A DNA stretch of 64,000 nt, from contig NZ_JACHWB010000011.1 in NCBI RefSeq assembly GCF_014191055.1, positions 39,734 through 103,733 on the forward strand. Reading direction: 5' to 3'. The translations under genes and the position numbers were made by a program. The first letter of the stretch is position 1, and every line of letters begins with the position of its first letter. Below the pieces are notes generated by a model, which had not been told where the DNA came from, searched no databases, and saw only the letters and a program-made list of their open reading frames with translations. Source of the DNA: Microvirga lupini (GTDB lineage Bacteria > Pseudomonadota > Alphaproteobacteria > Rhizobiales > Beijerinckiaceae). Shown one piece after another: positions 1-8,988 of this stretch.

Positions 1-12
1 TATTAGCCGCGG

Positions 13-159
13 TCATGAATGTGGCTGTCGCTTCATCAGCCGCATGGCGATGAACGCGGCGGTGAGAACCACCAGCGTGCGGACGAGGAACACCGAGCCC
101 AAGCCGGCCACGCCACGAGCGATGATCCCGCGGCCATCGTCAGTGGCGGCTCTTGGTTG
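13..159 (-). other. Possible 3' remnant of a membrane protein gene
   Basis: Read on the minus strand, an open stretch of 48 codons runs from just after an in-frame TGA (160-162) to a TGA at 13-15. Its C-terminal half encodes a hydrophobic segment (about VFLVRTLVVLTAAFIAM) followed by a basic tail, as at the end of an inner-membrane protein. No convincing start codon with a ribosome binding site is visible and I do not recognise the family. It could be a decayed gene end, a very small membrane protein starting at an internal GTG, or chance. The interpretation is weak. Confidence 0.2.
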
Positions 160-596
160 TCACTGCAAGTGGCAGACCCCAGCCTCACAGATGATCGACC
201 CTGCATTCCATGGCGAGCTTATGGCCAAGCTCGCCGATCTGACTGGTATATCGCTGTAATGAAGCGAGGCGAAGGTTGACTCAGGGTGTCGGAGCCGGTG
301 TGCTCTCGACTTTGTGACGCAACCACACCATGCCCCCTCCGGCGACTCGCAGCCGGTCACACTCAACGCCTGTCTTGCTCCTCGACGCTGGTCCTCGAGC
401 GTGTGCATCGCTATAAAGTTAGTAGCATTGCCATCCTATAGTGATTAGTCGGTTCTCACTCTACCAAACAGAATTTTTCTCTTTTCCCGTGCCTGCGAGA
501 CGGGGATTCTCCCAAGCCCATACTGTTTGAAAGAGAATTCTATTGATTTGCGCCAGGGACAACGAGACGCTTAAGGTGTTCAACCAGCAGGATCCA
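160..596. other. Intergenic region, no gene recognised
   Basis: About 440 bases lie between the possible remnant and the FMN reductase start. Open frames here are short and on both strands, with no recognisable protein. The last 120 bases are AT-richer and probably hold the promoter of the reductase gene, but no clear -35/-10 pair or operator could be fixed by eye. Confidence 0.4.
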
Positions 597-1151
597 ATGC
601 CAGAGATTGTCGCCATTGTCGGGAGTCCGGCGCTCCATTCCCGCACACGGAATCTTGTCATGGAGATTCAGGGGCGGATTGCCAGTGAGGCCAGCGCTGC
701 GGCGCGGCTGATCGATATCGCTGAACTTATGCCGCATCTGGTGGTGAGGAGTCGTGAGGAGACATCTGCCATTCTCGAGGGGGCGCTGCAGGCCGTAGAG
801 CGCGCAGATCTCCTTCTCATCGGAACGCCGGTCTACAAAGGGTCCTACACAGGCCTCTTCAAGCATTTCATCGATCTCGTCGACTACAAGTCGCTCGCGG
901 GTGTACCCGTGGCGCTCCTTGCCATGGGCGGGTCCGACCGACATGCCCTCGTGATTGATCACCAGCTCCGCCCGCTGTTCGGGTTCTTCAACGCACAGAC
1001 CTTGCCGACAGGCGTCTTCGTGTCCGAGCACTCCTATTCCGATGGACGCATCAACGATCCTGTGCTTCAGAACCGGATCTCGACATTCGTGCGCGAGAGT
1101 GTCGATGCCGTAAAAATACGTGCAGCGATGCGCAGGCTAGAGGCGGCTTGA
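597..1151 (+). CDS. NADPH-dependent FMN reductase (MsuE/SsuE-like)
   Basis: A flavodoxin-fold FMN reductase of about 184 residues. It would reduce FMN with NAD(P)H and hand the reduced flavin to a two-component monooxygenase. The N-terminal beta strand followed by the GSPALHSRTRN phosphate-binding loop and the later LLIGTPVYKGSYTGLFKHFID segment are typical of the SsuE/MsuE group. The ATG at 597 is preferred over an upstream start at 543 because it directly precedes the conserved strand (MPEIVAIVGSP) and has AGGA just upstream. The luciferase-like monooxygenase at 7.2-8.3 kb is its obvious candidate partner. Its 3' end overlaps the convergent Lrp-type regulator gene by 15 bases. The family call is firm; the pairing is inferred from the neighbourhood. 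Confidence 0.85.
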   Translation: MPEIVAIVGSPALHSRTRNLVMEIQGRIASEASAAARLIDIAELMPHLVVRSREETSAILEGALQAVERADLLLIGTPVYKGSYTGLFKHFIDLVDYKSLAGVPVALLAMGGSDRHALVIDHQLRPLFGFFNAQTLPTGVFVSEHSYSDGRINDPVLQNRISTFVRESVDAVKIRAAMRRLEAA

Positions 1152-1625
1152 TCTTTGATTTACCGGGGCGGCCGGAGTCAGAGAATAGGCAGTTGTGAAC
1201 TTGACCCGCTGCATGGCGAAGCGTGAAGTCACGTTCTTGAGCGGGATTGCATTGATGAGGCGCTTGTAGAAGGCGTCATAGGCGTTCATGTCAGGCACGA
1301 CCACGCGCAGCATGTAGTCCACATCTCCGGCCATCCGGTAGAATTCCATTACCTCAGGCATGGCTAACACCAAGTCGGCAAAATGCTGCAGGCCTTGGCC
1401 CGAATGATCGGCGATTTCGATGGATGTAAATACAGTCAATCCGAGGCCTATCTTGTCTGGATCAACCAGAGCGACACGCTTTTGAATGACACCGGTTGCT
1501 TCCAGGCGCTGAACCCGCTTCCAACATGGAGTTTGTGAGAGATTTACCCTCTGGGCGAGTTCGGCGATCGAGATGTCGGCGTCTTCCTGCAGCAGCATCA
1601 GGATCTTGGTATCCGTCGCATCCAT
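1137..1625 (-). CDS. Lrp/AsnC family transcriptional regulator
   Basis: A 162-residue protein with the usual Lrp layout: an N-terminal winged helix-turn-helix (DTKILMLLQEDADISIAELA, then VNLSQTPCWKRVQRLEATGVI) and a C-terminal RAM ligand-binding domain (roughly residues 65-150). The ATG at 1625 gives the normal family start (MDATDTKIL); an upstream in-frame ATG at 1727 would add 34 residues unlike the family. It is transcribed divergently from the peptide-type ABC transporter operon and convergently with the FMN reductase, so it is the natural candidate regulator of the island. Two GTTCT-N6-AGAAC palindromes lie in the gap between it and the transporter operon. The effector is unknown. Confidence 0.9.
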   Translation of the reverse strand: MDATDTKILMLLQEDADISIAELAQRVNLSQTPCWKRVQRLEATGVIQKRVALVDPDKIGLGLTVFTSIEIADHSGQGLQHFADLVLAMPEVMEFYRMAGDVDYMLRVVVPDMNAYDAFYKRLINAIPLKNVTSRFAMQRVKFTTAYSLTPAAPVNQRSSRL

Positions 1626-1699
1626 GTCAGACCTCGGTGGGCGTAGAATAATAATCTCCGCGAGGCTCAACGGAGAAAGTCTCATACCAGCCCTGCATG

Positions 1700-1715
1700 G
1701 TTCTTTATAAAGAAC
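1700..1715. promoter_or_regulatory. Perfect 16-bp palindrome, candidate operator copy 1
   Basis: The sequence GTTCTTTATAAAGAAC is its own reverse complement and lies 75 bases upstream of the Lrp-type regulator start. A second site of the same format (GTTCT-N6-AGAAC) occurs 142 bases further on, before the binding-protein gene. Two matching palindromes in a divergent promoter region next to a regulator gene suggest operators, most simply for that regulator. Binding itself is inferred. Confidence 0.6.
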
Positions 1716-1841
1716 ATTATCTGACATACAAGTCCATTTTTAGTGGTATGGCACCGACGCGATTCCCCGACTTTTTGAGCTTGAAAAGATTATCCTTCTA
1801 GAGAATGAACAAGATCGGAGAAGATTATCGCTGGCTCTGTC

Positions 1842-1857
1842 GTTCTAAAAAAAGAAC
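1842..1857. promoter_or_regulatory. Candidate operator copy 2 (GTTCT-N6-AGAAC)
   Basis: GTTCTAAAAAAAGAAC repeats the arms of the palindrome at 1700-1715, with the same 6-base spacer length and the same following ATT. It lies 73 bases upstream of the proposed GTG start of the binding-protein gene. An AT-rich stretch between the two copies probably contains the divergent promoters. Confidence 0.55.
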
Positions 1858-1930
1858 ATTCCCGTTGCATTTGGTGCCTTCTCACCTTGATAATTCAAGG
1901 GTCATTCGGCCCATGATGCAGGGGAAAAAC

Positions 1931-3601
1931 GTGTTCATCACTCATCTTTTCAGGAAAAGAGCCGGTCTTGCCGCTTTGCTCGGAGCCACGCTCCTGGCTG
2001 GAGCGAACGGGTGGGGAGCGGCACAAGCCGCAGGTCCCGACGATAAGCAGAAGCCTGCTCGGGGTGGAGCGCTGGTCTATCTTGAGCAGCAGGCGCACAC
2101 GAACCTCTACCCGCCTGCAGGAGGCTTCTACCCCAACGGCGGGATCCTCAACCAGATCACCGATAAGCTGACCTATCAGAACCCCAACACTCTCGAGATC
2201 GAACCCTGGATCGCCGAGTCGTGGGCGGTGAACGCCGATGCGACGGAGTACACGTTCAAGATCCGAAAAGGCGTGACGTTCTCCGACGGCACACCGTTGG
2301 ATGCGGCCGCCGTGGCCAAGAACTACGACACCTTCGGGCGCGGCAATAAGGAACTGAAACTGCCGATTTCAGAGGTCATCAATAACTACGACAGAAGCGA
2401 GATCATCGATCCGCAGACGGTGAAGTTCTATTTCAAGAAGCCGTCGCCTGGATTCCTGCAGGGCACGTCCGTGATCGGTTCAGGACTCGTGTCCCTGAAG
2501 ACTCTTGCGCTGCCCTACGAAGCGTTGGGCGATGCCACGAAGATCATCGGCTCCGGCCCGTTCGTGGTCGCCAGCGAGACCCTCGGACGCGAACTCACGC
2601 TCAAAGTACGCCCTGACTACAACTGGAGTCCGGCCAAACTTGAGCACCAGGGTCGCGCCTATCTAGACGAAATCAAATACATCGTCACCCCAGAAGACAG
2701 CGTACGCATCGGCGCCCTCCTGGCCGGGCAGGCCGATGTCATCCGCCAGATCCAGGCCTATGACGAGAAGCAGGTCGAGGACGAGGGCTACCTGATCTAC
2801 GCGCCCTCGACCCGAGGCGTAAACAACAGCGTCGTATTCCGTCCCGACAACCCGCTCGTCGCCGACGTTCGGGTCCGTCGCGCGCTGCTGCATGCCACCA
2901 ATACGGACGAGATCGTCTCGACCCTCTTCTCCGCCAACTACCCGAAGGCGAGTTCGATCATCGCCAAGACGGCACTGGGCTATGTCGATCTTTCGGCGAA
3001 GCTGTCTTATGACATCGAGAAGGCCAGGGCGCTGCTCGACGAGACCGGCTGGAAGTTCGGCGCGAACGGACGGCGTCAGAAGGATGGGCAGACGCTTGAA
3101 CTGTCAGCCTACGAGTCCCTGCCGCAGCCGCAGAACAAGGAGACGCTGCAACTCGTCGCTCAGCAATGGGAAAAGATCGGGGTGAAGCTGAACGTGCTGA
3201 CCGCCGACTCCGGCAGCGCGGTCATGAACAATCTCGATCCCGCCAAGGCGCCTGTCTCGCCCGCCATGGTCGGCCGCGCCGATCCCGACGTGATCAAGAG
3301 CCAATACTATCCCACGAATCGCAACGTCCTGCTGCAAAAGGGCGGCAACAGCGATAAAGTGCAGGCCTTCGTCGACGAGAAGCTCAACGCGCTGCTTGAT
3401 CAGCTTGCATCCGAGCCCGATCGCACCAAGCGCCTCACGGTGGCCGGCGAGGTCCAGAACTACGTAGTCGATCAGGCCTACGCCATTCCGATTTTCGAGG
3501 AGCCGCAGGCCTTCGCGGCCGCGCCTTACGTGAAGGGCGTGTCCTTCGAAGCGGTGGGGCGTCCCAGCTTCTACAGCACCTGGCTCGCGCCGCGCCGCTG
3601 A
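1931..3601 (+). CDS. ABC transporter substrate-binding protein, family 5 (KPN_01854-like)
   Basis: Periplasmic solute-binding protein of the dipeptide/nickel class (SBP_bac_5), about 556 residues. An N-terminal signal peptide (basic FRKR, hydrophobic core AGLAALLGATLLAG, cleavage near AQA-AG) leads into the family's usual opening: GGALVYLEQQAHTNLYPP, LTYQNPNTLEIEPWIAESW and YTFKIRKGVTFSDGTPLDAAAV. The GTG at 1931 is chosen because AGGGGA sits 6 bases upstream and the signal peptide begins directly there; ATGs at 1805, 1913 and 1916 lack that spacing, and 1805 would overlap the second palindrome. It heads a tightly packed operon running to 9.6 kb. I recall this sequence type as the KPN_01854 binding-protein family that travels with luciferase-like monooxygenases. 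The ligand is unknown. Confidence 0.88.
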   Translation: MFITHLFRKRAGLAALLGATLLAGANGWGAAQAAGPDDKQKPARGGALVYLEQQAHTNLYPPAGGFYPNGGILNQITDKLTYQNPNTLEIEPWIAESWAVNADATEYTFKIRKGVTFSDGTPLDAAAVAKNYDTFGRGNKELKLPISEVINNYDRSEIIDPQTVKFYFKKPSPGFLQGTSVIGSGLVSLKTLALPYEALGDATKIIGSGPFVVASETLGRELTLKVRPDYNWSPAKLEHQGRAYLDEIKYIVTPEDSVRIGALLAGQADVIRQIQAYDEKQVEDEGYLIYAPSTRGVNNSVVFRPDNPLVADVRVRRALLHATNTDEIVSTLFSANYPKASSIIAKTALGYVDLSAKLSYDIEKARALLDETGWKFGANGRRQKDGQTLELSAYESLPQPQNKETLQLVAQQWEKIGVKLNVLTADSGSAVMNNLDPAKAPVSPAMVGRADPDVIKSQYYPTNRNVLLQKGGNSDKVQAFVDEKLNALLDQLASEPDRTKRLTVAGEVQNYVVDQAYAIPIFEEPQAFAAAPYVKGVSFEAVGRPSFYSTWLAPRR

Positions 3602-3686
3602 GGAAACGTTAGGTCGGCCCGGTGTCGCAACGAGCGATGTCTGGCCGACCTGCAATCGATTATCCCGATTTCAGACAGGATCTCCC

Positions 3687-4631
3687 ATGTCGCGATATGT
3701 GATCGGAAGGATAGGGCAGGCGGGTCTTGTGCTCTGGGCGGCCTTTACCGTCTCGTTCATCCTGCTGCAGGCCCTGCCGGGTGATGCGATCCTCATCAAG
3801 TTTCTCAATCCCGAACTCGGCCTGGGGCCGGAGCAGATCGCTGACATCCGCGCGTCCTATGGGGCGGACAATCCGCTGCTCGTGCAGTATGTTCACACCG
3901 TTGCGAACTTCCTCACGGGGAATTTCGGCTATTCCACACATGCGGGCGTTCCCGTTGGAGATCTGATCCTCGCCAACCTGCCGCCGACCCTGTGGCTCTC
4001 GACGCTCGGGTTTCTGCTGTCACTGATACTCGCGGTCATGCTAGCGGCGCTCTCGGCCTTGTCTCCGTTCTCGTGGCTGCGCTCCTGCATCCAATCGATT
4101 CCCGCGCTCTTTATCTCCACACCCGTATTCTGGCTCGGGATCCTGCTGATCCAGATCTTCTCGTTTCAACTCAGGCTCATTCCGATCATCAATCCTGGAC
4201 CATGGCAGGCGCTGATCCTGCCCGTAGTGACGTTGGCCGTACCGATCTCCGCGCCGCTCGCCCAGATCCTGATGCGAAACATCGACCACGTGCTGACCGA
4301 GCCTTTCGTGGCGGTAGCCCGTGCCAAGGGCGCTTCCCACCGATGGGTTCTATGGAAGCATGTGGCGAAGAACGCCGTCCTGCCGACGCTCACTATCGGG
4401 GGCATCTTGTTCGGGGAGCTTCTCGCCGGTGCGGTGGTGACGGAAGCGGTGTTCGGCCTCAACGGCCTCGGAGGGCTGACGCAGCGCTCCGTCAATGATC
4501 AGGACATCGCGGTCCTCCAAGCCATCGTCGTGTTCTCGGCCGCAGCCTTCGTCCTCATCAATCTCACGGTAGACCTGCTCTATCCCGTCTTCGATCCGCG
4601 CCTCAGAGTGAGACAAGGAGCTGTCGCATGA
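3687..4631 (+). CDS. ABC transporter permease (DppB-type)
   Basis: Inner-membrane permease of 314 residues, of the DppB/OppB type. It has a first membrane helix at about residues 9-30, then further helices, and the cytoplasmic EAA coupling loop near residues 208-232 (FVAVARAKGASHRWVLWKHV). It would form the translocation pore with the following permease for the solute delivered by the binding protein at 1.9-3.6 kb. An AGGAT sequence stands before the ATG. Its stop overlaps the next start in an ATGA, which indicates translational coupling. The 85-base gap to the binding-protein gene shows no strong terminator. Confidence 0.92.
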   Translation: MSRYVIGRIGQAGLVLWAAFTVSFILLQALPGDAILIKFLNPELGLGPEQIADIRASYGADNPLLVQYVHTVANFLTGNFGYSTHAGVPVGDLILANLPPTLWLSTLGFLLSLILAVMLAALSALSPFSWLRSCIQSIPALFISTPVFWLGILLIQIFSFQLRLIPIINPGPWQALILPVVTLAVPISAPLAQILMRNIDHVLTEPFVAVARAKGASHRWVLWKHVAKNAVLPTLTIGGILFGELLAGAVVTEAVFGLNGLGGLTQRSVNDQDIAVLQAIVVFSAAAFVLINLTVDLLYPVFDPRLRVRQGAVA

Positions 4632-5539
4632 CCAGCCTGAACACGATCGGGCGCAGTTTGCTGCGTGACGATACGGACATCCCTGCAAGTCCCTCTCAGG
4701 TGTTGAGGCGAGCTTCATCGGGTGGGCGCTGGCTGAAGGTTATTAGAGACATCCAGCCCGGCCTTGTGCTGTCCTGGTTCATCATGGCCGTCGTCATGCT
4801 CTGGGCATTGTTCCCACAATGGTTCACGAGCTACAGCGCAACGGTCGGCGTCGCGCGCCAGCAGCTTCGTGCACCGAGCGCCGAGCATTGGCTCGGCACC
4901 GATGCTCTGGGGCGCGATCTTCTCGCCCGCATCATCTATGGTGCTGGCAATTCGCTCACTGGCGCCTTTGTGGCCGTCGGTGTCGGCCTTCTGGTAGGCA
5001 CCACACTCGGCATTATCGCGGGATCGGCCCGCGGCAGGATTGACGGCGCCATCATGCGTAGCGTCGACGTGCTTCTGTCGATCCCGCAACTTCTCCTGTC
5101 GCTCAGCATCGTCATCCTGCTCGGGTTCGGCATCGTGAATGCCGCCATCGCGGTCGGCATCACGTCGATCGCCAGCTTCGCGCGGCTTGCCCGCTCAGAG
5201 GTGGTGCGAGTTCGCGCCAGCGACTATGTCGAAGCCGCCTTCGGCAGCGGCGGAACGTTCAGCCGTGTGCTGCTGCGACACATCCTGCCGAACTCCCTGA
5301 CCTCCGTGATTGCCTTCGCAGCCCTGCAGCTCGGCTGGGCCATCCTGACGATCTCTACCCTCGGCTTTCTCGGCTACGGTGCGCCGCCGCCCACGCCGGA
5401 ATGGGGCCTGCTGATCGCCGAGGGGCGCAACTACCTCGCGCGGGCCTGGTGGCTGACGACTGTTCCCGGAATCGTCGTGATCCTCGTCGTCCTGTCGGCA
5501 AACCGCATCAGCCAGTCCTTCGGAAGGGCCAGGGCATGA
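4628..5539 (+). CDS. ABC transporter permease (DppC-type)
   Basis: Second permease, 303 residues, DppC/OppC type. A cytoplasmic N-terminus of about 40 residues precedes the first helix (LVLSWFIMAVVMLWALF). The signature periplasmic segment HWLGTDALGRDLLARIIYGA is present, and the coupling loop lies near residues 188-222 (SEVVRVRASDYVEAAFGSGG). It starts in the ATGA that ends the previous permease and itself ends in the ATGA that begins the ATPase. It pairs with the 3687-4631 permease to form the pore. Substrate specificity cannot be read from it. Confidence 0.92.
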   Translation: MTSLNTIGRSLLRDDTDIPASPSQVLRRASSGGRWLKVIRDIQPGLVLSWFIMAVVMLWALFPQWFTSYSATVGVARQQLRAPSAEHWLGTDALGRDLLARIIYGAGNSLTGAFVAVGVGLLVGTTLGIIAGSARGRIDGAIMRSVDVLLSIPQLLLSLSIVILLGFGIVNAAIAVGITSIASFARLARSEVVRVRASDYVEAAFGSGGTFSRVLLRHILPNSLTSVIAFAALQLGWAILTISTLGFLGYGAPPPTPEWGLLIAEGRNYLARAWWLTTVPGIVVILVVLSANRISQSFGRARA

Positions 5540-7230
5540 CCACGGCGATCACCATCAAGTCCACATCGACAGACGTCTCGAACCTGCCAGTTCTCGAAAT
5601 CAGCAATCTCGCCGTCGGCTATCGCGGCAACGAGGGGTTTCAGCGGGTCGTCCATGAGGTTTCTCTCCTGGTGCGTCCGGGCGAAGTCGTGGCCCTTGTG
5701 GGTGAATCAGGGTCTGGTAAGACCACCACGGCGCAAGCGGTGATCGGGCTTCTGGCCGAGAACGGTCGGCTGGAGGCCGGCGCGGTGCGTCTCAACGGCA
5801 CCGACATTGCGGGCTGGTCGCAGAAGCGGCTCGATGCCATCCGCGGCAGCAAGATAAGCCTGATCCCACAGGATCCGACGAGTTCGCTCAACCCAGTCAA
5901 GACCATCGGCGCCCAGGTGGCCGAAGTGCTCCAGATCCACCGGCAGGGCAGCCGAGCGGAGATCGACGCGCGAGTGATCGATCTTCTGACGCGCGTTGGC
6001 CTCTCGCAGCCCGTACTGCGCGCGAAGCAATATCCACATGAGTTGTCAGGCGGCATGCGCCAGCGTGTCCTCATCGCCATCGCGGTCGCTTTGCGACCGG
6101 CCCTGATCATCGCCGACGAGCCGACCAGCGCCCTCGACGCGACGGTGCAGAAACGCATCCTCGACCTGATCGACGAGCTGCGGCACGAATACGGCACGGC
6201 GGTTCTTCTGGTAACGCACGATCTGGGCGTTGCAGCCGACCGAGCGAACCATCTCGTCGTGCTCAAAGAGGGACGGGTTCAGGAGCAGGGGCCGACCGCC
6301 GAGGTGCTCGCTTCGCCGCGCAGCGACTACACGCGCAAGCTCCTGGCGGATGCGCCCTCGCTCGGCAAGACCCGGTCCGTTTCCCGCTCCATATCCCCAC
6401 GCATTCACGGGCGCGATGATGCCATCGTGGTCGAGAACCTCGTGCAGGACTTCACTATCGGCGGAAGACGGGATGTGTTTCGCGCGGTGGACGGCGTGTC
6501 CTTCACAGTCCAGCGGGGAACGACACACGCGATCGTCGGCGAGTCCGGCTCAGGAAAGACGACGACCGTACGCAGCATCGTGGGCTTTCAGAAGCCCACT
6601 TCCGGTCGCATCCGCGTCGACGGGATCGACGTGATGAGCCTGCACGGCGACACCCTCCGCCGGTTCCGCAAGACGATTCAGCTCGTCTACCAGAACCCAT
6701 TCGCCTCCCTCGATCCGCGACAGACGATCTTCCAGATCGTCGAGGAGCCGCTTCTGAACTTCGACTGCCCGCCCAGGGAGGAGCGCGCGAGGAAGGTCCA
6801 GGCCATTCTCGATCGCGTCGGCCTCCCTCAATCGGCTCTGACCCGCAGGCCTCATGGGCTCTCGGGCGGGCAGCGGCAGCGTGTCGCCATAGCCCGCGCG
6901 CTCGTGCTCGACCCGCAGGTGCTGGTGCTCGACGAGGCGGTCTCGGCCCTCGACGTCACCGTGCAGGCGCAGATTCTGGCGCTGCTCGACGAGCTTCAGC
7001 AGGCCCTGGGACTGACATACCTGTTCATCTCTCACGATCTCGCGGTTGTCCGCCAAATCTCGGATACGGTTTCGGTCCTGCACAACGGCCGGCAAGTCGA
7101 TAGCGGCTTTGTCGAGGACGTGTTCCTGCGTCCGGAAAGCGCCTACACGCGCGAACTCATCGGCGCGATTCCCGGCCAGCGCAAGCCGACCGGCACTGAT
7201 ATCACACGATCCATGGGAGCAGAGCGATGA
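5536..7230 (+). CDS. ABC transporter ATP-binding protein, double NBD (DppD-DppF fusion)
   Basis: A 564-residue protein with two complete nucleotide-binding domains, equivalent to DppD and DppF joined in one chain. Domain 1 has Walker A GESGSGKTT near residue 56, signature LSGGMRQR near 169 and Walker B LIIADEPTSALD near 189. Domain 2 has Walker A near 334, signature LSGGQRQR near 441 and Walker B LVLDEAVSALD near 462. Both keep the catalytic Glu after Walker B, so both should hydrolyse ATP. The ATG at 5536 lies in an ATGA overlap with the permease stop; reading from an upstream in-frame codon would run into the permease gene. It drives the importer encoded by the operon. Confidence 0.93.
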   Translation: MTTAITIKSTSTDVSNLPVLEISNLAVGYRGNEGFQRVVHEVSLLVRPGEVVALVGESGSGKTTTAQAVIGLLAENGRLEAGAVRLNGTDIAGWSQKRLDAIRGSKISLIPQDPTSSLNPVKTIGAQVAEVLQIHRQGSRAEIDARVIDLLTRVGLSQPVLRAKQYPHELSGGMRQRVLIAIAVALRPALIIADEPTSALDATVQKRILDLIDELRHEYGTAVLLVTHDLGVAADRANHLVVLKEGRVQEQGPTAEVLASPRSDYTRKLLADAPSLGKTRSVSRSISPRIHGRDDAIVVENLVQDFTIGGRRDVFRAVDGVSFTVQRGTTHAIVGESGSGKTTTVRSIVGFQKPTSGRIRVDGIDVMSLHGDTLRRFRKTIQLVYQNPFASLDPRQTIFQIVEEPLLNFDCPPREERARKVQAILDRVGLPQSALTRRPHGLSGGQRQRVAIARALVLDPQVLVLDEAVSALDVTVQAQILALLDELQQALGLTYLFISHDLAVVRQISDTVSVLHNGRQVDSGFVEDVFLRPESAYTRELIGAIPGQRKPTGTDITRSMGAER

Positions 7231-8273
7231 CATTTTCCTCACGTCGCAAGAGGCTCGGGTTCTTCACCCGCCTTCTGGACCAAGCCAGCGCGGGCGAGCG
7301 TTATCGCCTCGCGGCCGAGCAGATCATCCATGCGGAGCGAAGCGGCTTTGATTCCGCCTGGGTGGCGCAGCACCACTTCCACGAGGCTGAGGGCGGGCTT
7401 CCGTCGCCCCTTGTGTTCCTGTCTCATGTGGCGACGCGCACCTCGACTATCCGGCTCGGTACGGGCATCATCACCCTGCCGCTCGAGAACCCCGTGCGGG
7501 TGGCGGAGGACGCGGTGGTGCTGGATCTTCTGTCCGGCGGCCGCCTCGAAGTCGGCGTCGGGAGCGGCGGCACGCCTTCCTCCTTCACGGCCTTCGGCCT
7601 CGACAGTGCCAGCCGCCCGGAAGTCTTCGACCGCAACCTCGCGGTGGTGCGCAACGCCTGGAGTGGCGGACCGTTCGAGGGTGGCGATGCCTTGTATCCG
7701 ACTGCTCCTGATCTCAACAATCGGGTCTGGCAGGCAACCTTCTCGGTTGGAGGCGGCATACGTGCCGGTAAGGCTGGCGACGGCCTCATGCTCTCGCGCA
7801 CGCAGCCCCGGCCGAAGGACGCGCCACACGCCTCTCTGCCGGACCTTCAGCATCCGATCATTGATGCCTATCTCGAGGCGCTGCCGGAAGGCGGCGAACC
7901 GCGCATCGTCGCATCGCGCTCGCTGTTCGTCGCCGACAATCGAGAGGACGCGCTCCGCCTCGCGGAGAAAGGATTGCGCCGGGTCGTGGCGGATTTCGCC
8001 GCCAAGGGGCACATGATCCCCGGCGACAGCCTGGCAGACATCATCGCGGCGCTCGACACCCATGTGGGCACGCCCGAGGACGTGCTCGAGAGCTTGAGCC
8101 GGGACACCACCCTGCCGCGGGTGACGGACCTCGTGTTCCAGGTCCACTCGGTTGACCCGCCGCACGAATACATCCTGCGCTCGATCGAGCTGATCGCCAA
8201 TGAGGTGGCCCCGGCCCTCGGCTGGCAGGCGCCCACGGCCATACCCGAAAAGCGCGTCGCCCTTGTGCGCTGA
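7227..8273 (+). CDS. Luciferase-like FMN-dependent monooxygenase (KPN_01858-like)
   Basis: A 348-residue TIM-barrel flavin monooxygenase of the bacterial luciferase superfamily. It shows the expected opening (RRKRLGFFTRLLDQ), the conserved WVAQHHFHEAEGG block and the LGTGIITLPLENPVRVAEDAV segment followed by LDLLSGGRLEVGVGSGG near residues 95-112. The start overlaps the ATPase stop (ATGA), so uptake and oxidation are translationally linked. It would use reduced FMN, plausibly from the reductase at 597-1151. I remember this sequence type as the KPN_01858 monooxygenase family, which has no assigned substrate. Oxidation of the imported compound is an inference from gene order. Confidence 0.88.
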   Translation: MTFSSRRKRLGFFTRLLDQASAGERYRLAAEQIIHAERSGFDSAWVAQHHFHEAEGGLPSPLVFLSHVATRTSTIRLGTGIITLPLENPVRVAEDAVVLDLLSGGRLEVGVGSGGTPSSFTAFGLDSASRPEVFDRNLAVVRNAWSGGPFEGGDALYPTAPDLNNRVWQATFSVGGGIRAGKAGDGLMLSRTQPRPKDAPHASLPDLQHPIIDAYLEALPEGGEPRIVASRSLFVADNREDALRLAEKGLRRVVADFAAKGHMIPGDSLADIIAALDTHVGTPEDVLESLSRDTTLPRVTDLVFQVHSVDPPHEYILRSIELIANEVAPALGWQAPTAIPEKRVALVR

Positions 8274-8308
8274 ACCCACCACGCCAACACATGGAATGTG
8301 AGGAGACC

Positions 8309-8974
8309 ATGAGCATCATCATATCGGACATCATCGATCATCTTGCCGGCATCCAGCCGGGCTCCAGCCTCGACCGGCTGCGTGATCAGCGGCCGCAGGC
8401 GCGGGAGAACGCGCAGAAGAGCTATCTGGCCCTGTTCGAGCCTGAGTTCCCTGGCGACGTCACCGCGCTTGAACGCTACGCCGTCGCGACTTTCGTGGCC
8501 GGTCTCCATCGCCAGCCGCATGTGACTGACTTCTACGCGGCAAACCTGCAAACGCTCGGCTCACCGGAGATCGCTGCGGCAATCGAAGCAGAGATCGCCC
8601 AGGGCGTAACGGAAGGCCCCTATGGTCGCTACCCGCCGGGTCCGCTCACCGTTGAGGACGTGGTGGGACCGGACTATCAGGTTTCCGCCGATCACAAGGA
8701 ATCTCTCGGAGCGCGGCTCGCTGCGGGACTCGAGCATGCACACCTACTCGTTTTCCGTCCGCGCGACGCAAGTCCGGCCGCCTTGCAGAAACTCCTTGAT
8801 GCAGGCTGGTCGACAACGGACATCGTGACCCTGTCGCAACTGGTGTCCTTCCTGTCATTCCAGATCCGCGTTGTCGCGGGCTTGCGAACCCTTGCAGGCG
8901 CGTCCTCAGTTCAGACCACTGATGCGGAGTTCACGCAGATCTTCACCGGCGTCCTGGCGTCGGGCGCCGTTTGA
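8309..8974 (+). CDS. CMD-domain protein without cysteines (Avi_7170-like)
   Basis: A 221-residue, probably all-helical protein of the carboxymuconolactone decarboxylase (CMD)/AhpD-like superfamily, of the type I recall as Avi_7170. It contains no cysteine at all, so it cannot be a thiol peroxidase like AhpD. Its core has the CMD-like pattern LERYAVATFVAGLHRQPHVTDFY and, near the C-terminus, LSQLVSFLSFQIRVVAGL. The ATG at 8309 is chosen over 8291 because GTGAGGAG stands just upstream. It is followed by a cysteine-bearing paralogue (8989-9597); the two may act together or on successive intermediates. Function is unknown. Confidence 0.8.
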   Translation: MSIIISDIIDHLAGIQPGSSLDRLRDQRPQARENAQKSYLALFEPEFPGDVTALERYAVATFVAGLHRQPHVTDFYAANLQTLGSPEIAAAIEAEIAQGVTEGPYGRYPPGPLTVEDVVGPDYQVSADHKESLGARLAAGLEHAHLLVFRPRDASPAALQKLLDAGWSTTDIVTLSQLVSFLSFQIRVVAGLRTLAGASSVQTTDAEFTQIFTGVLASGAV

Positions 8975-8988
8975 GAAGGAACCCTTCC

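Noticed and set aside
1805..1930. Upstream ATG start at 1805 for the binding-protein gene
   Set aside because: It would add 42 residues before the signal peptide, has no ribosome binding site and would run through the second palindrome; GTG 1931 is better supported.
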